Assembly: GCA_046726375.1 (NCBI GenBank)
Contig: JBKPAJ010000001.1
Coordinates: forward strand, 1 to 64,000
Direction: 5' to 3'
Length of the DNA stretch: 64,000 nucleotides
DNA from: DASPWV01 sp046726375
GTDB taxonomy: Bacteria > Acidobacteriota > Vicinamibacteria > Vicinamibacterales > UBA2999
In this document: positions 8,956 to 17,828 of the stretch, piece by piece
How positions within the stretch are numbered: the stretch's first letter is position 1
Layout: every line of letters starts with the position of its first letter
Notes under the pieces: model-generated
Told to the model about the DNA's origin: nothing
Databases searched by the model: none
What the model saw: only the letters and a program-made list of their open reading frames with translations
Position numbers and translations under genes: made by a program

Positions 8956-11900
8956 TTACCAACGAATCCGCGACACGAGCTGTACGACGCGGGCCGTGTT
9001 TGTCCCGGTCAATTGCGACACCTCATAGGCACTCTGGGAGGCTCCCTCCGACCGATTGAATAGCGGACTGTTGGCGTTGGTGGCCGCGTTTAGAATCGTG
9101 ATGCCCGTCACTGGAATGAAGTTGACGTTGTTGAAGACGTTCAAGGCGTCAACGCGGAACTCAAAGTTGACATCACCGGCAATTCGCACAGCCTTGATGA
9201 TGCTGAGATCGAACTGCTTGAAGAGAGGCCCGGTGAGAATCACCGACTGCAGGCCGCACTTGCCTTCACCGCGAACCGCCTCGATGCAGTTGAGGTCATC
9301 CGCCGGTGCGATGTAGCGTCCGCTTGGCGCACCGAGGGTGCCATAGCCATTGGCGGAGGTGGCGCTCACGCTGAACGCCTTGAACGTTTCATCAAGGATC
9401 TGTTGAGGAAACATGAAGACACGCTGGTCGGGCGTGATTCGCAGCTTGAACATCTTCTGCAGTTCCTTCTTGTCCATACCGACAAGACGCACGTTGCCTA
9501 GATCGAGCAGCCGACCGCTCTGGGCGCGCGCGTTGCCGGCGATCTGCCAGCCGCCGATGATGCGATCGAGCACGCCGTTGACGCCGCTGGCGAATCGCTG
9601 GCCACTCCCGAAGGGCAGTGCATACACGGCGTTCAACTTGAAGGCATGCGTGAGGCCACCTTCCGCGCCGCTGTTTCGCAGCATCGGGCTCCGGATCCGC
9701 AGCGACAGGAATCGCGACTCGTCAGCCTGACCGAAGACGTAGCTCCCGGTGAATGTCAGTCCGTTCGCCGATCGACGTCTCAACTCGAGGGCGAGCGAGT
9801 GAAACATCGTGCTCTCGGTGTTTTCCACCATGTTTGCGCCACCGAGCAGATCGGGGTTCACCAGAAACAGGTTCGCCGGCAAGCCTGCGCTGAGCGCGCG
9901 CGAACGGCCGGCCGCGTCCGACGTCGCGCCACCGAGGGCTTCTGCCGCCGCATACGGGTTGGGATTGAACCGCGCCAGCGGGTTCACATACGTCGTGCTC
10001 CGGAAGTTCGACGATGCGTAAAGCGACGCATCGCCGGCACGATCGCGGCCCACTCCATTGAAGTACGCGAGGAAGATCGGCAGCGGCGAGGTGCCCGTGC
10101 CCGGCCCGTAATAGGCAAACGATCCCGCACGTGTCCCGCCGGCCGCGTTATTTGCCTGCAGGTTCGCCATCGCGAGCTTGACCTCGTCGAGGAAGCCGTT
10201 TTCAACGATGTTCAGCTCGTTGTAGTTGTTAACGCGCCAGTTGGCGCGTGATCGCGCGCCGAGATAGCGGGCCTCGACCGCCATCTTCGCGCCGAGCGCG
10301 CGCGTGACTCCCGCCTGCCACGTATCCGAGTAAGGCACGACAAGGTTCGGATTGAAAATCGTGATGTCGCCAGTGACAACGTCGCGATAGGGAAATGTCG
10401 GCGTTGGCGGGAAATCCGCAGGGCCGAGTCCGGTGCCGTTCCGGAACAAGAGCGGCAAGGTACCAAGATTGCCAAGTGCGAGCTGCCGGAATGCATTGAT
10501 CGCCACGCCCGGATTGTCGGCCACGCGGCTGGCAAAGTCGGTGAGACCAAGCCGCGTGAACGAACGGCTGTAGCCGCCGCGAATCGACATGTCGCCGGGC
10601 TGACCCGTCAGCCGTTGCAGGAAGCCACTATCGGCGCTTGGCGTCCACGCCAGACCAATGCTGGGTGCAATGTTGTTCCAATCCATCGCGTAGGTACGTT
10701 CGCCTTCGTTCAGCTGCCTGAACTCGGGCACGCTGCCGGTGAGGGTGCCGGGCTTGAAGAGATTGCCCATGCCTGACACGCCGTAGACATCATCGATATC
10801 CCCGATCGAATAGCTGTTGTTGAGTGCAACAAATGGAAACGTCAGATCATAGCGTGCGCCGTAAGTCAACGTGAAGTCCGGCGTCATACGCCACGAGTCC
10901 TGCGCCCACAGGCCCAGCTGCCGCTGACGCGCGCGCTGAACGCTTTGCCCGAGGTATTCGTACTCGCCCGTGTCCTCGTTGAAGCGCGCGGTGCCGCGAA
11001 CCTCGTTGACCCGACCAGTGAGAATCGCGTAGAGCCGCCTTGCCGCATCGATGGCGGTCGTCGATGCGCCTGGGAAATTGGTGGCGACAAACATCCCTTC
11101 CGCGGGATCGCCGGTGACCACGTTGAACCGCAGCTCCGGCACAATCTGCTGGTTCTTTTGCCAGAGCACAAATTCCGTCAGGTTCCCGCCGATGTTGAAG
11201 CTATGCGCGCCCTTCAACCAGTTGAATGTATCTTCGTAAAAGCGGTGGTACGCATCGCGCGACGACGTTGTTCCACCGGCGCCGGCATTCATGTAATTCT
11301 GGATGTTGTTGGTGAAGCCCATCGAGTTGGCGAAGTTGAGATAAAAGCCGCCCTGATTGGCCACGGGTCCGTTCCAGAGATTCGGGTTGAACTCGTTCTC
11401 GGCGAAGATGACCGGCGCGCCGCCGTAGCCGACGCGGAATTCATTTACCATCGTCGGCCCCAGGATGGAGCGCAGCCACCCGCTCGTCGCGCGGCGATCT
11501 GAGATCTGATCGCCTCTCACCGGGAATCCCGGGTAGTACGCTTCACGGTTGTTCGTCGTGTCCGGCCCACCGCGGAACAATTGATAGTTGAGCGACCATG
11601 TCAGGCGGTGCCGCGCACTCAGTTGATAGTCGACGCGAACCGTTGGATACCGGTTTTTCGTTTCGGTTGGCACCAGGTACGAATACTCCTGATACAGCGG
11701 ATCGGTCAGGTCGCGAACGTTTCCGTCCCTGGCCGTGGCATTGCGGATGTCGCTGAATAGCTTCGCAATTGTCGGATCAGGGGTCGCGAGTTGACCGTTA
11801 CGTTGCGCGAGCTCGAACAGGTTCACCACTTCAACGCGGCCTGCCGTGCTGTAGCGGAAGAGGCCCTGTTGCGCGTCGGTATGAAACATCTGCCGCGTGC

Positions 11901-12855
11901 GGCGGGTTTCTCCGGGTTGGCGCAGTTCTTCGTAGTTCAGGAAGAAGAACGCGCGATTGCGGCCATCGAATCCGGGCAGAACGATGGGTCCGCCGATGTT
12001 AAAGCCCGGCTGATTCTGCTTCAGCTGCGCGACGGGCAGACCGTCGCGCTTGTTGAACCAGGTGTTCGCGTTCAGCTTGTCGCTGCGGTATTGATAAAAG
12101 ACCGAGCCGCGCAACTGGTTTGTTCCGGACCGTGTGGTGTACCGGATCTGCGTTGCTCCGCCGCCAAGACCTTCGGCTCCTCCCGCCGCCGTCGTGACGG
12201 TGACTTCCTCCACAGCGTCAAGACGAGGCCCAACGATCGCGAAGAACCCATCTGTCGTCTTCAGCGTGTTGTCCTGAATGTTGACACCGTCGAGCGTCAT
12301 GTTGATGGTGGCCTGCGGCAAGCCATTGACGATCGAATTGCGCGTGGTATCCGGCGTGGTCACGCCGGGCAAGAAGATGATGAACTGGGACGCGTCGCGG
12401 CTCGAGAGCGGCAAGTTCTGGACTTGCCGCGTGTCGAGCGTGGTCGACACGGTGGCCGACTGTGTTTGCACGAGCTCGGAGTTCGCCTGAACGACGACCT
12501 GCTCGGTCAGCCCGCCGATCTCGAGCACGGCGCGCAGACTTGCCGGCACACCCGCGTTGACGACCACATCGTTCAGCACGGCCGACTTGAACCCTTCGAG
12601 TGAGACAGTGACGCTGTAAGTTCCAGTAATGAGCGCCGGCACGGAAAAGATCCCCTGGCCCGACGTGACCGTCGAGAACGTCTCGCCGGTCTTGATGTTC
12701 TTGACGACCACATTGGCGCCTGGAATAACTGCGCCGTCGCTGTCGACCACAACTCCCGAGATCGACGCCGTTGAAGAACCTTGTGCGGACGCTGAAGCAC
12801 TCGCTGTCAACGTCAAGACAATCGTGGCAGTCAGTCTGAGCCACCCTCTTGTCAT
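8956..12855 (-). CDS. TonB-dependent receptor, Oar-like, with N-terminal carboxypeptidase-regulatory domain
   Basis: 1299 aa, outer-membrane transporter. Signal peptide to about residue 24 (LTLTASASASAQ). Residues 28-110 are the CarboxypepD_reg fold (SISGVVVDSDGAVIPGANVV). A plug domain follows (about 115-260: LPLSSRDASQFIIFLPGVTT, INMTLDGVNIQDNTL), then a long barrel with IGGPIVLPGFDGRNRAFFF and SIRGGYSRSFTRLG, ending in an aromatic residue (SRIRW) as expected for BAM-assembled barrels. This is the longest receptor in the window. It is followed after 12 bp by the secreted TPR gene. Substrate unknown; such proteins are commonly linked to oligosaccharide or peptide uptake. Confidence 0.93.
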   Translation of the reverse strand: MTRGWLRLTATIVLTLTASASASAQGSSTASISGVVVDSDGAVIPGANVVVKNIKTGETFSTVTSGQGIFSVPALITGTYSVTVSLEGFKSAVLNDVVVNAGVPASLRAVLEIGGLTEQVVVQANSELVQTQSATVSTTLDTRQVQNLPLSSRDASQFIIFLPGVTTPDTTRNSIVNGLPQATINMTLDGVNIQDNTLKTTDGFFAIVGPRLDAVEEVTVTTAAGGAEGLGGGATQIRYTTRSGTNQLRGSVFYQYRSDKLNANTWFNKRDGLPVAQLKQNQPGFNIGGPIVLPGFDGRNRAFFFLNYEELRQPGETRRTRQMFHTDAQQGLFRYSTAGRVEVVNLFELAQRNGQLATPDPTIAKLFSDIRNATARDGNVRDLTDPLYQEYSYLVPTETKNRYPTVRVDYQLSARHRLTWSLNYQLFRGGPDTTNNREAYYPGFPVRGDQISDRRATSGWLRSILGPTMVNEFRVGYGGAPVIFAENEFNPNLWNGPVANQGGFYLNFANSMGFTNNIQNYMNAGAGGTTSSRDAYHRFYEDTFNWLKGAHSFNIGGNLTEFVLWQKNQQIVPELRFNVVTGDPAEGMFVATNFPGASTTAIDAARRLYAILTGRVNEVRGTARFNEDTGEYEYLGQSVQRARQRQLGLWAQDSWRMTPDFTLTYGARYDLTFPFVALNNSYSIGDIDDVYGVSGMGNLFKPGTLTGSVPEFRQLNEGERTYAMDWNNIAPSIGLAWTPSADSGFLQRLTGQPGDMSIRGGYSRSFTRLGLTDFASRVADNPGVAINAFRQLALGNLGTLPLLFRNGTGLGPADFPPTPTFPYRDVVTGDITIFNPNLVVPYSDTWQAGVTRALGAKMAVEARYLGARSRANWRVNNYNELNIVENGFLDEVKLAMANLQANNAAGGTRAGSFAYYGPGTGTSPLPIFLAYFNGVGRDRAGDASLYASSNFRSTTYVNPLARFNPNPYAAAEALGGATSDAAGRSRALSAGLPANLFLVNPDLLGGANMVENTESTMFHSLALELRRRSANGLTFTGSYVFGQADESRFLSLRIRSPMLRNSGAEGGLTHAFKLNAVYALPFGSGQRFASGVNGVLDRIIGGWQIAGNARAQSGRLLDLGNVRLVGMDKKELQKMFKLRITPDQRVFMFPQQILDETFKAFSVSATSANGYGTLGAPSGRYIAPADDLNCIEAVRGEGKCGLQSVILTGPLFKQFDLSIIKAVRIAGDVNFEFRVDALNVFNNVNFIPVTGITILNAATNANSPLFNRSEGASQSAYEVSQLTGTNTARVVQLVSRIRW

Positions 12856-12982
12856 TTCAACCCGCTACTGGGGAAGCCAAGTTGCCGAAACCGGCCAGAA
12901 CGTTGCGATGAACGCTACGCAGATCGCCGGAGCGCGTCAAGCGTCCTTCCGCAGCTCAGGTAATCGGTGCGCAACCGACCAT

Positions 12983-13507
12983 TCACGGGCGCAACGTCCG
13001 AAACGCATCGAGCATGGAGGCGTAGCTGAGCGTGGCGTTTCGTCCGCTCGGATTGGGCAGCACGCACACTCGGGCCCCTTCGATCGTGAGCTTCTGAAAC
13101 CCGAGCGCGACCGGTTGCCGCCGCAGCTCGGTTTCGCCCAGCGCCTCCAGCATGGCCCGCCACACGGTCACACCAACCAGTGCCAGGATCTCGGGCCGGT
13201 ATCGGCGGATTTTCTTCAACAGCACACGCGCGCCGGCGCGGTAGTCGTCCGGCTTGAGCGTGTCGATGCCCGCCGTCGCCCGCGGGACGAGGTTGGTGAT
13301 GCCGAAGCCCCATTCCGGCAGGCGGTGATCGTCGGCGTAGGTGATGGGTTCAGGCACGAGGCCGGATCCGTGCAACAGCTTCCAAAAGCGGTTGGAGTAA
13401 CCGGCAAAGTGATGGCCGGTCGCGGCGGACCGCAGGCCCGGATTGATCCCCACGAACAGCACGCGCACGTCCGGCTCGATGCGGTCACGTAAAAGGGCCT
13501 GCCCCAT
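12983..13507 (-). CDS. mug: G:T/U mismatch-specific uracil-DNA glycosylase
   Basis: 174 aa. Base-excision repair enzyme removing uracil or thymine from mismatches with guanine. Motif 1 is GINPG at residues 20-24 and the late motif is NPSGRN at 152-157 (the Mug/TDG pattern NPSG). Inner text such as HHFAGYSNRFWKLLHGSGL and WGFGITNLVPRATA matches Mug. The annotated ATG at 13505-13507 lies inside one arm of a 99-bp inverted repeat, so the first six residues (MGQALL) are supplied by the repeat and no ribosome site is seen. A promoter in the MITE spacer or right arm, or upstream, would be required. Divergent from the EVE gene. Confidence 0.88.
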   Translation of the reverse strand: MGQALLRDRIEPDVRVLFVGINPGLRSAATGHHFAGYSNRFWKLLHGSGLVPEPITYADDHRLPEWGFGITNLVPRATAGIDTLKPDDYRAGARVLLKKIRRYRPEILALVGVTVWRAMLEALGETELRRQPVALGFQKLTIEGARVCVLPNPSGRNATLSYASMLDAFRTLRP

Positions 13508-13587
13508 TAATTACAACGTGAGACAAAATGTGGCTGAATGACCACGCGATTGCAATCAACTGTCATTAATGGGGCAGGCCCTTTTAC
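13489..13587. mobile_element. MITE/REP-like element with perfect 23-bp terminal inverted repeats
   Basis: The left arm (13489-13511, reading GTAAAAGGGCCTGCCCC and on) is the exact reverse complement of the right arm (13565-13587). The 53-bp spacer contains the small palindrome GATTGCAATC (13548-13557). The element fills the gap between mug and the EVE gene and covers the mug start codon. No transposase inside. No clear target duplication is visible, so REP versus MITE is unsettled. Confidence 0.75.
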
Positions 13588-13596
13588 AATCCGAGG

Positions 13597-14001
13597 ATGA
13601 AATGGCTCGTGAAAGAGGAACCGGAGCATTACAACTTCGACGCGTTCGTCGAGGACGGATCGACAGTCTGGTCGGGCGTCAGGAACCCGCTCGCGCAAAG
13701 GCATCTTCGCGAGATGAAGAAAGGCGACCGGGTCTTCTACTACCATACCGGCAAGGAGAAGGCGATCGTGGGAACCGCCACCGTGACGAAGACGGCGTAC
13801 CCCGACCCCAAGGATCCCTCCGGGAAGCTGGCCGTCGTCGAGCTCGAGCCCGGACAGAGACTCGCGCGTCCCGTCACACTCGCGGAAATCAAGGCGAGCG
13901 GGAAGTTCGCCGATTTCCCGCTGGTGCGCATGCCCCGCCTCTCGGTTATGCCGGTGACGGACGCGCAGTGGGCGGCGATTGAGGCGATGGCACGCGGCTG
14001 A
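13597..14001 (+). CDS. EVE-domain protein (PUA-like, probable modified-base reader)
   Basis: 134 aa, the whole length an EVE domain: MKWLVKEEPEHYNFDAF at the start, the GVRNPLAQRHLREMKKGDRV core, and FYYHTGKEKAIVGTATV. EVE proteins bind modified bases in DNA or RNA, and are often found near restriction or repair genes. Here it is divergent from the mug glycosylase, a base-repair enzyme, which fits a role linked to unusual bases but does not prove it. CCGAGG stands just before the ATG. Its last 56 bp overlap the end of the convergent CNNM gene. Confidence 0.9.
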   Translation: MKWLVKEEPEHYNFDAFVEDGSTVWSGVRNPLAQRHLREMKKGDRVFYYHTGKEKAIVGTATVTKTAYPDPKDPSGKLAVVELEPGQRLARPVTLAEIKASGKFADFPLVRMPRLSVMPVTDAQWAAIEAMARG

Positions 14002-15280
14002 CCAACACCTTGTCGACCCGCCGCCCGTCCATATCAACTACTTCCAACCTGAGACCGCCCCACTCGAAGGCGTCCGCCGTGCGCGGCACGTGTCCGAGCC
14101 GCGCCATGACGAAGCCGGCAAGAGTGTGATACGCGCCCGTCTCCTCTTCCGGCACTTGAAGATCGAATTTCGCGCTCACTTCTTCCATGCTCGCGGATCC
14201 CTCGACCAACCACGAGCCGTCGCCGCGTGCTACAAACGGCCCTCGTGCTTCGGCCGCATCCGCCGGCAGCGCGCCCACCAGTCCTTCGAGAAGGTCGGTG
14301 ACGGTCACGAGACCCTCGACCGCGCCGAATTCGTCCATCACGATCGCCACATGTTTGTGCGACGAGCGAAACGCTTCGAGCAGCTGGAACGCGCGCATCG
14401 AATCGGGCACGAACAACGGTTCGCGAACCAGCGCGCGCAGTTGAATCTCACCGCCTTTGAGGATAGCCGACAGCAAATCGGCCGAACGGACTGTTCCGAG
14501 AACATTATCGAGATCGTTCTGACACACGACGAATTGCGTGTGGGTGTGTGACGCCAGAAACTCGCGCAGCTCGTCGGGACTGATGTCGACGTCGACCCAC
14601 TCGATGTCCACGCGCGGCGTCATGATCGCCGCCACGCGTTGATCGCCGAGCTGAAACACCCGCTGCACGATCGACTCTTCGGCCGCCTCGATGACGCCGG
14701 TCTCTGCGCCCTCGCTGATGACAGCGCGGATCTCGTCTTCGGTCAGGCCCCCTTCCCTGCTCGCTTTGAGGCCGAAGAGACGCATCACCAGCGCCGTCAC
14801 GCCGGTGAGCGCTTTGACGATAGGTCCGCCGATGCGGGAGAGCAGCTGCATCGGCCGCGCCACCCACGACGCGATCGACTCGGGATACTGCAGGCCGACG
14901 TTCTTCGGCACCAGCTCGCCGAAGATCAGGGACAGCACGGTGATGAAGGCAACCACGATACCCAACGCGATCGTGTCGGCGTAGCGGGCAAGCTCGGGAA
15001 TGCCGCGAATGAGGTCCGCAAGCGGCGCGGAGAGGCGCGCGCCGCCGTAGGCGCCGGCAAGCACGCCGACGAGCGTGATGCCGAACTGAACCGTGGACAG
15101 AAACTGTGCGGGTGCGTTGGCCAGGTCGAGCGCGGCCTGCGCGCGATGGTCGCCTTCTTCCGCCCGCTGCTGAAGCCGAATCTTGCGAGCCGCGACCACG
15201 GCAATCTCCGACATCGCAAAGATGCCGTTGGCCAGCACGAGCAACAGAATGACGACAATCTCGATGCCGAGGCCCGACAT
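13946..15280 (-). CDS. CNNM/HlyC-CorC family membrane protein (DUF21, paired CBS, CorC_HlyC domains)
   Basis: 444 aa from the ATG at 15280; a further ATG 27 bp upstream is possible. The DUF21 membrane part covers about 1-185 with helices such as IEIVVILLLVLANGIFAMSE and the conserved FGELVPKNVGLQYPE. Two CBS modules follow (about 205-325: IMTPRVDIEWVDVD, VAIVMDEFGAVEGLVTVTDL), then a CorC_HlyC domain to about 430 (YHTLAGFVMARLGHVP). Homologues export Mg2+ or Co2+ or regulate such export; the old name hemolysin is misleading. Convergent with the EVE gene, overlapping by 56 bp. Confidence 0.9.
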   Translation of the reverse strand: MSGLGIEIVVILLLVLANGIFAMSEIAVVAARKIRLQQRAEEGDHRAQAALDLANAPAQFLSTVQFGITLVGVLAGAYGGARLSAPLADLIRGIPELARYADTIALGIVVAFITVLSLIFGELVPKNVGLQYPESIASWVARPMQLLSRIGGPIVKALTGVTALVMRLFGLKASREGGLTEDEIRAVISEGAETGVIEAAEESIVQRVFQLGDQRVAAIMTPRVDIEWVDVDISPDELREFLASHTHTQFVVCQNDLDNVLGTVRSADLLSAILKGGEIQLRALVREPLFVPDSMRAFQLLEAFRSSHKHVAIVMDEFGAVEGLVTVTDLLEGLVGALPADAAEARGPFVARGDGSWLVEGSASMEEVSAKFDLQVPEEETGAYHTLAGFVMARLGHVPRTADAFEWGGLRLEVVDMDGRRVDKVLVSRVPSPQSPPTARPSPA

Positions 15281-15401
15281 GCCACCCGATTGTACGCCGC
15301 CCGGCACGCCCGACCGCCCGCTCGCCGTTCACAGGGGCGCCATTCGCGGCCGGCGACACGAACCGGCTGGCAGCGGACCTGTATATTCCTAAGGACGGCA
15401 A

Positions 15402-15625
15402 ATGCTCACGTTCGAAAACGTTCGTCGGCAATACGGATCGTGCGTGGCTATCGATGGGCTGTCGCTCGAGGTCAGGCGCAGTGAGGTCCTGGGGCTCCTC
15501 GGCCCAACGGCGCGGGCAAGAGCACATCCGTTAGCCTGGCAGTAGCACTACTGGCGCCGGACGCCGGAACGGCGCGCCAGATCGAGCGCGCCAGCGATCC
15601 TTCGCGCGCCGCCGAGGCCGGGATG
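15402..15625 (+). pseudogene. Broken ABC-2 exporter ATPase, N-terminal stub
   Basis: AAGGA precedes an ATG that reads MLTFENVRRQYGSCVAIDG and continues to VLGLLGP. At the Walker A loop one base is missing near 15511: the other frame continues NGAGKSTSVSLAVALLAPDAG. After that the ATPase ends; no Q-loop, signature or Walker B is found. So the gene is both frameshifted and truncated to about 60 codons. A decayed permease piece follows, giving a dead exporter operon. Confidence 0.8.
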
Positions 15626-15636
15626 ATCGAGGGCTG

Positions 15637-16206
15637 CTGACCAAATACGCAGTCGAGGACATGCCGAAGCTGTCCACCGATCCCAACGAGTCGAAGAAGA
15701 TGATTGACGAGGCGGCGCTCGGCATGATCAAAACCGCCCCAGGCAACGAATCGTCTCTTGCGCCCCTCAAACGCTTCGTCGGCGAACTCGATACGTGTCT
15801 TGGCAGTTCGGTCCCGTCAGGGACAGGCGGGCAAGGACCCGCGGAGTGGCAGCCGTTGCAAATATCCAAGGTGCCGGTGACACAAACCGAGCGTCGCGGC
15901 GCCGCCAACGCCTTTCAAGTGACATTTCCACAGGGCGTGGTATGGGGCATCGTGGGTTGTGTGATGACGTTTGCCATTGGTCTGCTTACCGAACGCGTGC
16001 GCGGCACGCTCGTGCGGTTACGTATGGCGCCGTTGTCCCGTGCGCAGGTGTTGGGTGGGAAAGCACTGGCACGCTTTCTGTCCATCTCTGTTCTGCAGAT
16101 TGTGCTTCTGACGCTCGGCGCGATTTTTCTCGGCGTGCGGCCTCCTTCGGTGCCACTGCTCGTGCCCGCGTATGTCTGTGCATCCGGATGTGACGATGTG
16201 ATGTGA
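15637..16206 (+). pseudogene. Fragment of an ABC-2 type permease
   Basis: The second half of this frame is membrane-permease text: NAFQVTFPQGVVWGIVGCVM, then LTERVRGTLVRLRMAPLSR and ALARFLSISVLQIVLLTLGA, matching the core of ABC-2 permeases. The first 60 residues (TKYAVEDMPKLSTDPNESKK) do not look like a transporter and may come from another gene joined by deletion. The C-terminal helices are lost: the frame runs straight into the CATCAC repeat tract and stops there. Taken with the ATPase stub, this is a collapsed operon. Confidence 0.75.
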
Positions 16207-16345
16207 CGATGTGGCGGTGCGCGCGACATCACATCACCACATCACATCACCACATCACATCACCACATCGATAGACACCTCGCCACATCGATACATCGCA
16301 CGATCACATCGCCACATCACCACGTCGCGACATCGATAGATTTCA
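16193..16345. repeat. Word tract GTGATGTG / CACATCAC with inverted arms
   Basis: The left side reads GTGATGTGACGATGTGGC; the right side repeats its complement, CATCACATCACCA, about four times and then CACATCG variants. A hairpin tip lies at 16208-16228 (GATGT, 11-nt loop, ACATC). The tract joins the broken permease to the dehydrogenase gene. It follows the same design as other intergenic tracts here, but with a different word. Confidence 0.75.
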
Positions 16346-16377
16346 GGGTACAGCCGCCCTCGTTGTACGCTCAGAAG

Positions 16378-17742
16378 ATGTCCCTTGTCTCGATAAACCC
16401 AGCCACAGGCGAAGAGATCGCCACCTATCAGGAAATGACTGCGGCCGAACTCGACGCCGCGCTCGCGTCGAGCGCGTCGGCGCTTCAGCAATGGCGCCGC
16501 GCCTCGTTCGACAACCGCGCGACTGTGCTGCACGGTGTCGCGCGCGCGCTGCGCGCGCGCAAGCGCGATCTGGCGCGGCTCATGGCGCTCGAAATGGGCA
16601 AGCCGCTCAATCAGGGAGAGAGCGAACTCGAAAAGTGTGCCACCACCTGCGACTACTTCGCCGATCACGCCGCAAAGTTTCTCGCCCCGGAGGAAATCAC
16701 GACCGAAGCGAGGCGGAGTTTCGTGTCGTATCAGCCGCTGGGCGTCGTGCTCGGGGTCATGCCGTGGAATTTCCCCTTCTGGCAGGCGCTGCGCTACGCC
16801 GCGCCGACGGTGATGGCGGGAAACACCACCGTGCTGAAGCACTCGTCGAACGTCACCGGCTGCGCGCTGGCCATCGAAGAAGTCTTTCGCGAGGCCGGCG
16901 CGCCCGCAGGTGTGTTCACCACGCTGCGTCTGGGGTCCGCACGCGTCGGCGACGTCATTGACGATGCGCGCGTCGCCGCGGTGACGCTGACAGGCAGCAC
17001 GCCCGCCGGCCAGGCAATCGCGTCACGCGCCGGCAAGGCGCTGAAACCCACAGTGCTCGAGTTGGGCGGCAGCGATGCGTATGTGATTCTGGATGACGCC
17101 GACGTCGAAGCCGCGGTCGCAACCTGCGTCGCGTCGCGCCTGATCAACTCCGGACAAAGCTGCGTGGCGGCGAAACGCTTCATCTGCACACCGCATCTCA
17201 GCGGCGACGTCGAGCGCTTATTCGTCGAGCTCATGGCGCAGAAACGGGTCGGCGATCCGCTCGAAAACCCGGACGTCGGTCCTCAAGCCCGCGTCGATCT
17301 GCGTGACGATCTCCATCGTCAGGTGACCACCAGCATCGCGCGCGGGGCGCGCGTGCTCCTCGGCGGCACGGTGCCTCGATCGCCGGGAGCGTTCTACCCT
17401 CCCACCGTGGTCACTGATGTTCGCAAAGGCATGCCGGCGTACGACGAAGAGCTGTTCGGGCCTGTCGCGGCGGTGATCGTCGCGCGTGACGAAGCCGACG
17501 CAATGCACGTGGCCAACGACACCACGTTTGGTCTCGGCGCGGCGGTCTTCACTCGCGACATCGAGCGCGGCACGCGGCTGGCGGCGGACGAACTGGCCGC
17601 AGGCAATTGTTTCGTCAACACCTTCGTGCGCTCCGATCCCCGCCTCCCCTTTGGCGGGATCAAGCAGTCAGGTTACGGCCGCGAGCTGGGCGTGTGGGGG
17701 ATTCGGGAGTTTGTGAACGTGAAGACGGTGTACGTGCAGTAG
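16378..17742 (+). CDS. NAD(P)-dependent succinate-semialdehyde dehydrogenase (YneI/Sad-like aldehyde dehydrogenase)
   Basis: 454 aa. Oxidises semialdehydes such as succinic semialdehyde to the acid, feeding the TCA cycle. Catalytic Cys262 lies in NSGQSCVAAKRF and the general base Glu228 in VLELGGSDAYVI; NWNF-type cofactor text appears as VMPWNFPFWQALRYAAP, with LTGST at about 204-208. Length and the PWNFPFWQ / TVLKHSSNV wording fit the YneI group better than GabD. The start is taken at the ATG at 16378; an in-frame TTG sits 15 bp upstream. The upstream repeat tract leaves little room for a promoter. Confidence 0.88.
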   Translation: MSLVSINPATGEEIATYQEMTAAELDAALASSASALQQWRRASFDNRATVLHGVARALRARKRDLARLMALEMGKPLNQGESELEKCATTCDYFADHAAKFLAPEEITTEARRSFVSYQPLGVVLGVMPWNFPFWQALRYAAPTVMAGNTTVLKHSSNVTGCALAIEEVFREAGAPAGVFTTLRLGSARVGDVIDDARVAAVTLTGSTPAGQAIASRAGKALKPTVLELGGSDAYVILDDADVEAAVATCVASRLINSGQSCVAAKRFICTPHLSGDVERLFVELMAQKRVGDPLENPDVGPQARVDLRDDLHRQVTTSIARGARVLLGGTVPRSPGAFYPPTVVTDVRKGMPAYDEELFGPVAAVIVARDEADAMHVANDTTFGLGAAVFTRDIERGTRLAADELAAGNCFVNTFVRSDPRLPFGGIKQSGYGRELGVWGIREFVNVKTVYVQ

Positions 17743-17751
17743 CGCGTCGGC

Positions 17752-17816
17752 TTGAGCTTTCAGCTCTCGGCTTCCGGCACACGCGCTCTTGCCGATAGCC
17801 GAGAGCCGATAGCCAC
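17752..17816. repeat. Inverted word tract AGCTCTCGGCT / AGCCGAGAGCC
   Basis: GCTCTCGGCT (17763-17772) faces AGCCGAGAGC (17797-17806), a perfect 10-bp stem with a 24-nt loop, and each arm has extra partial copies of the word. It fills the gap between the dehydrogenase stop and the rhomboid start. Related words occur at 28497-28531 and 29383-29402. Confidence 0.65.
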
Positions 17817-17828
17817 TATGATTGACCA

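Noticed and set aside
15795..16193. Separate 132-aa gene
   Set aside because: Frame shadow of the ABC-2 permease fragment; the permease frame has membrane text, this one does not.
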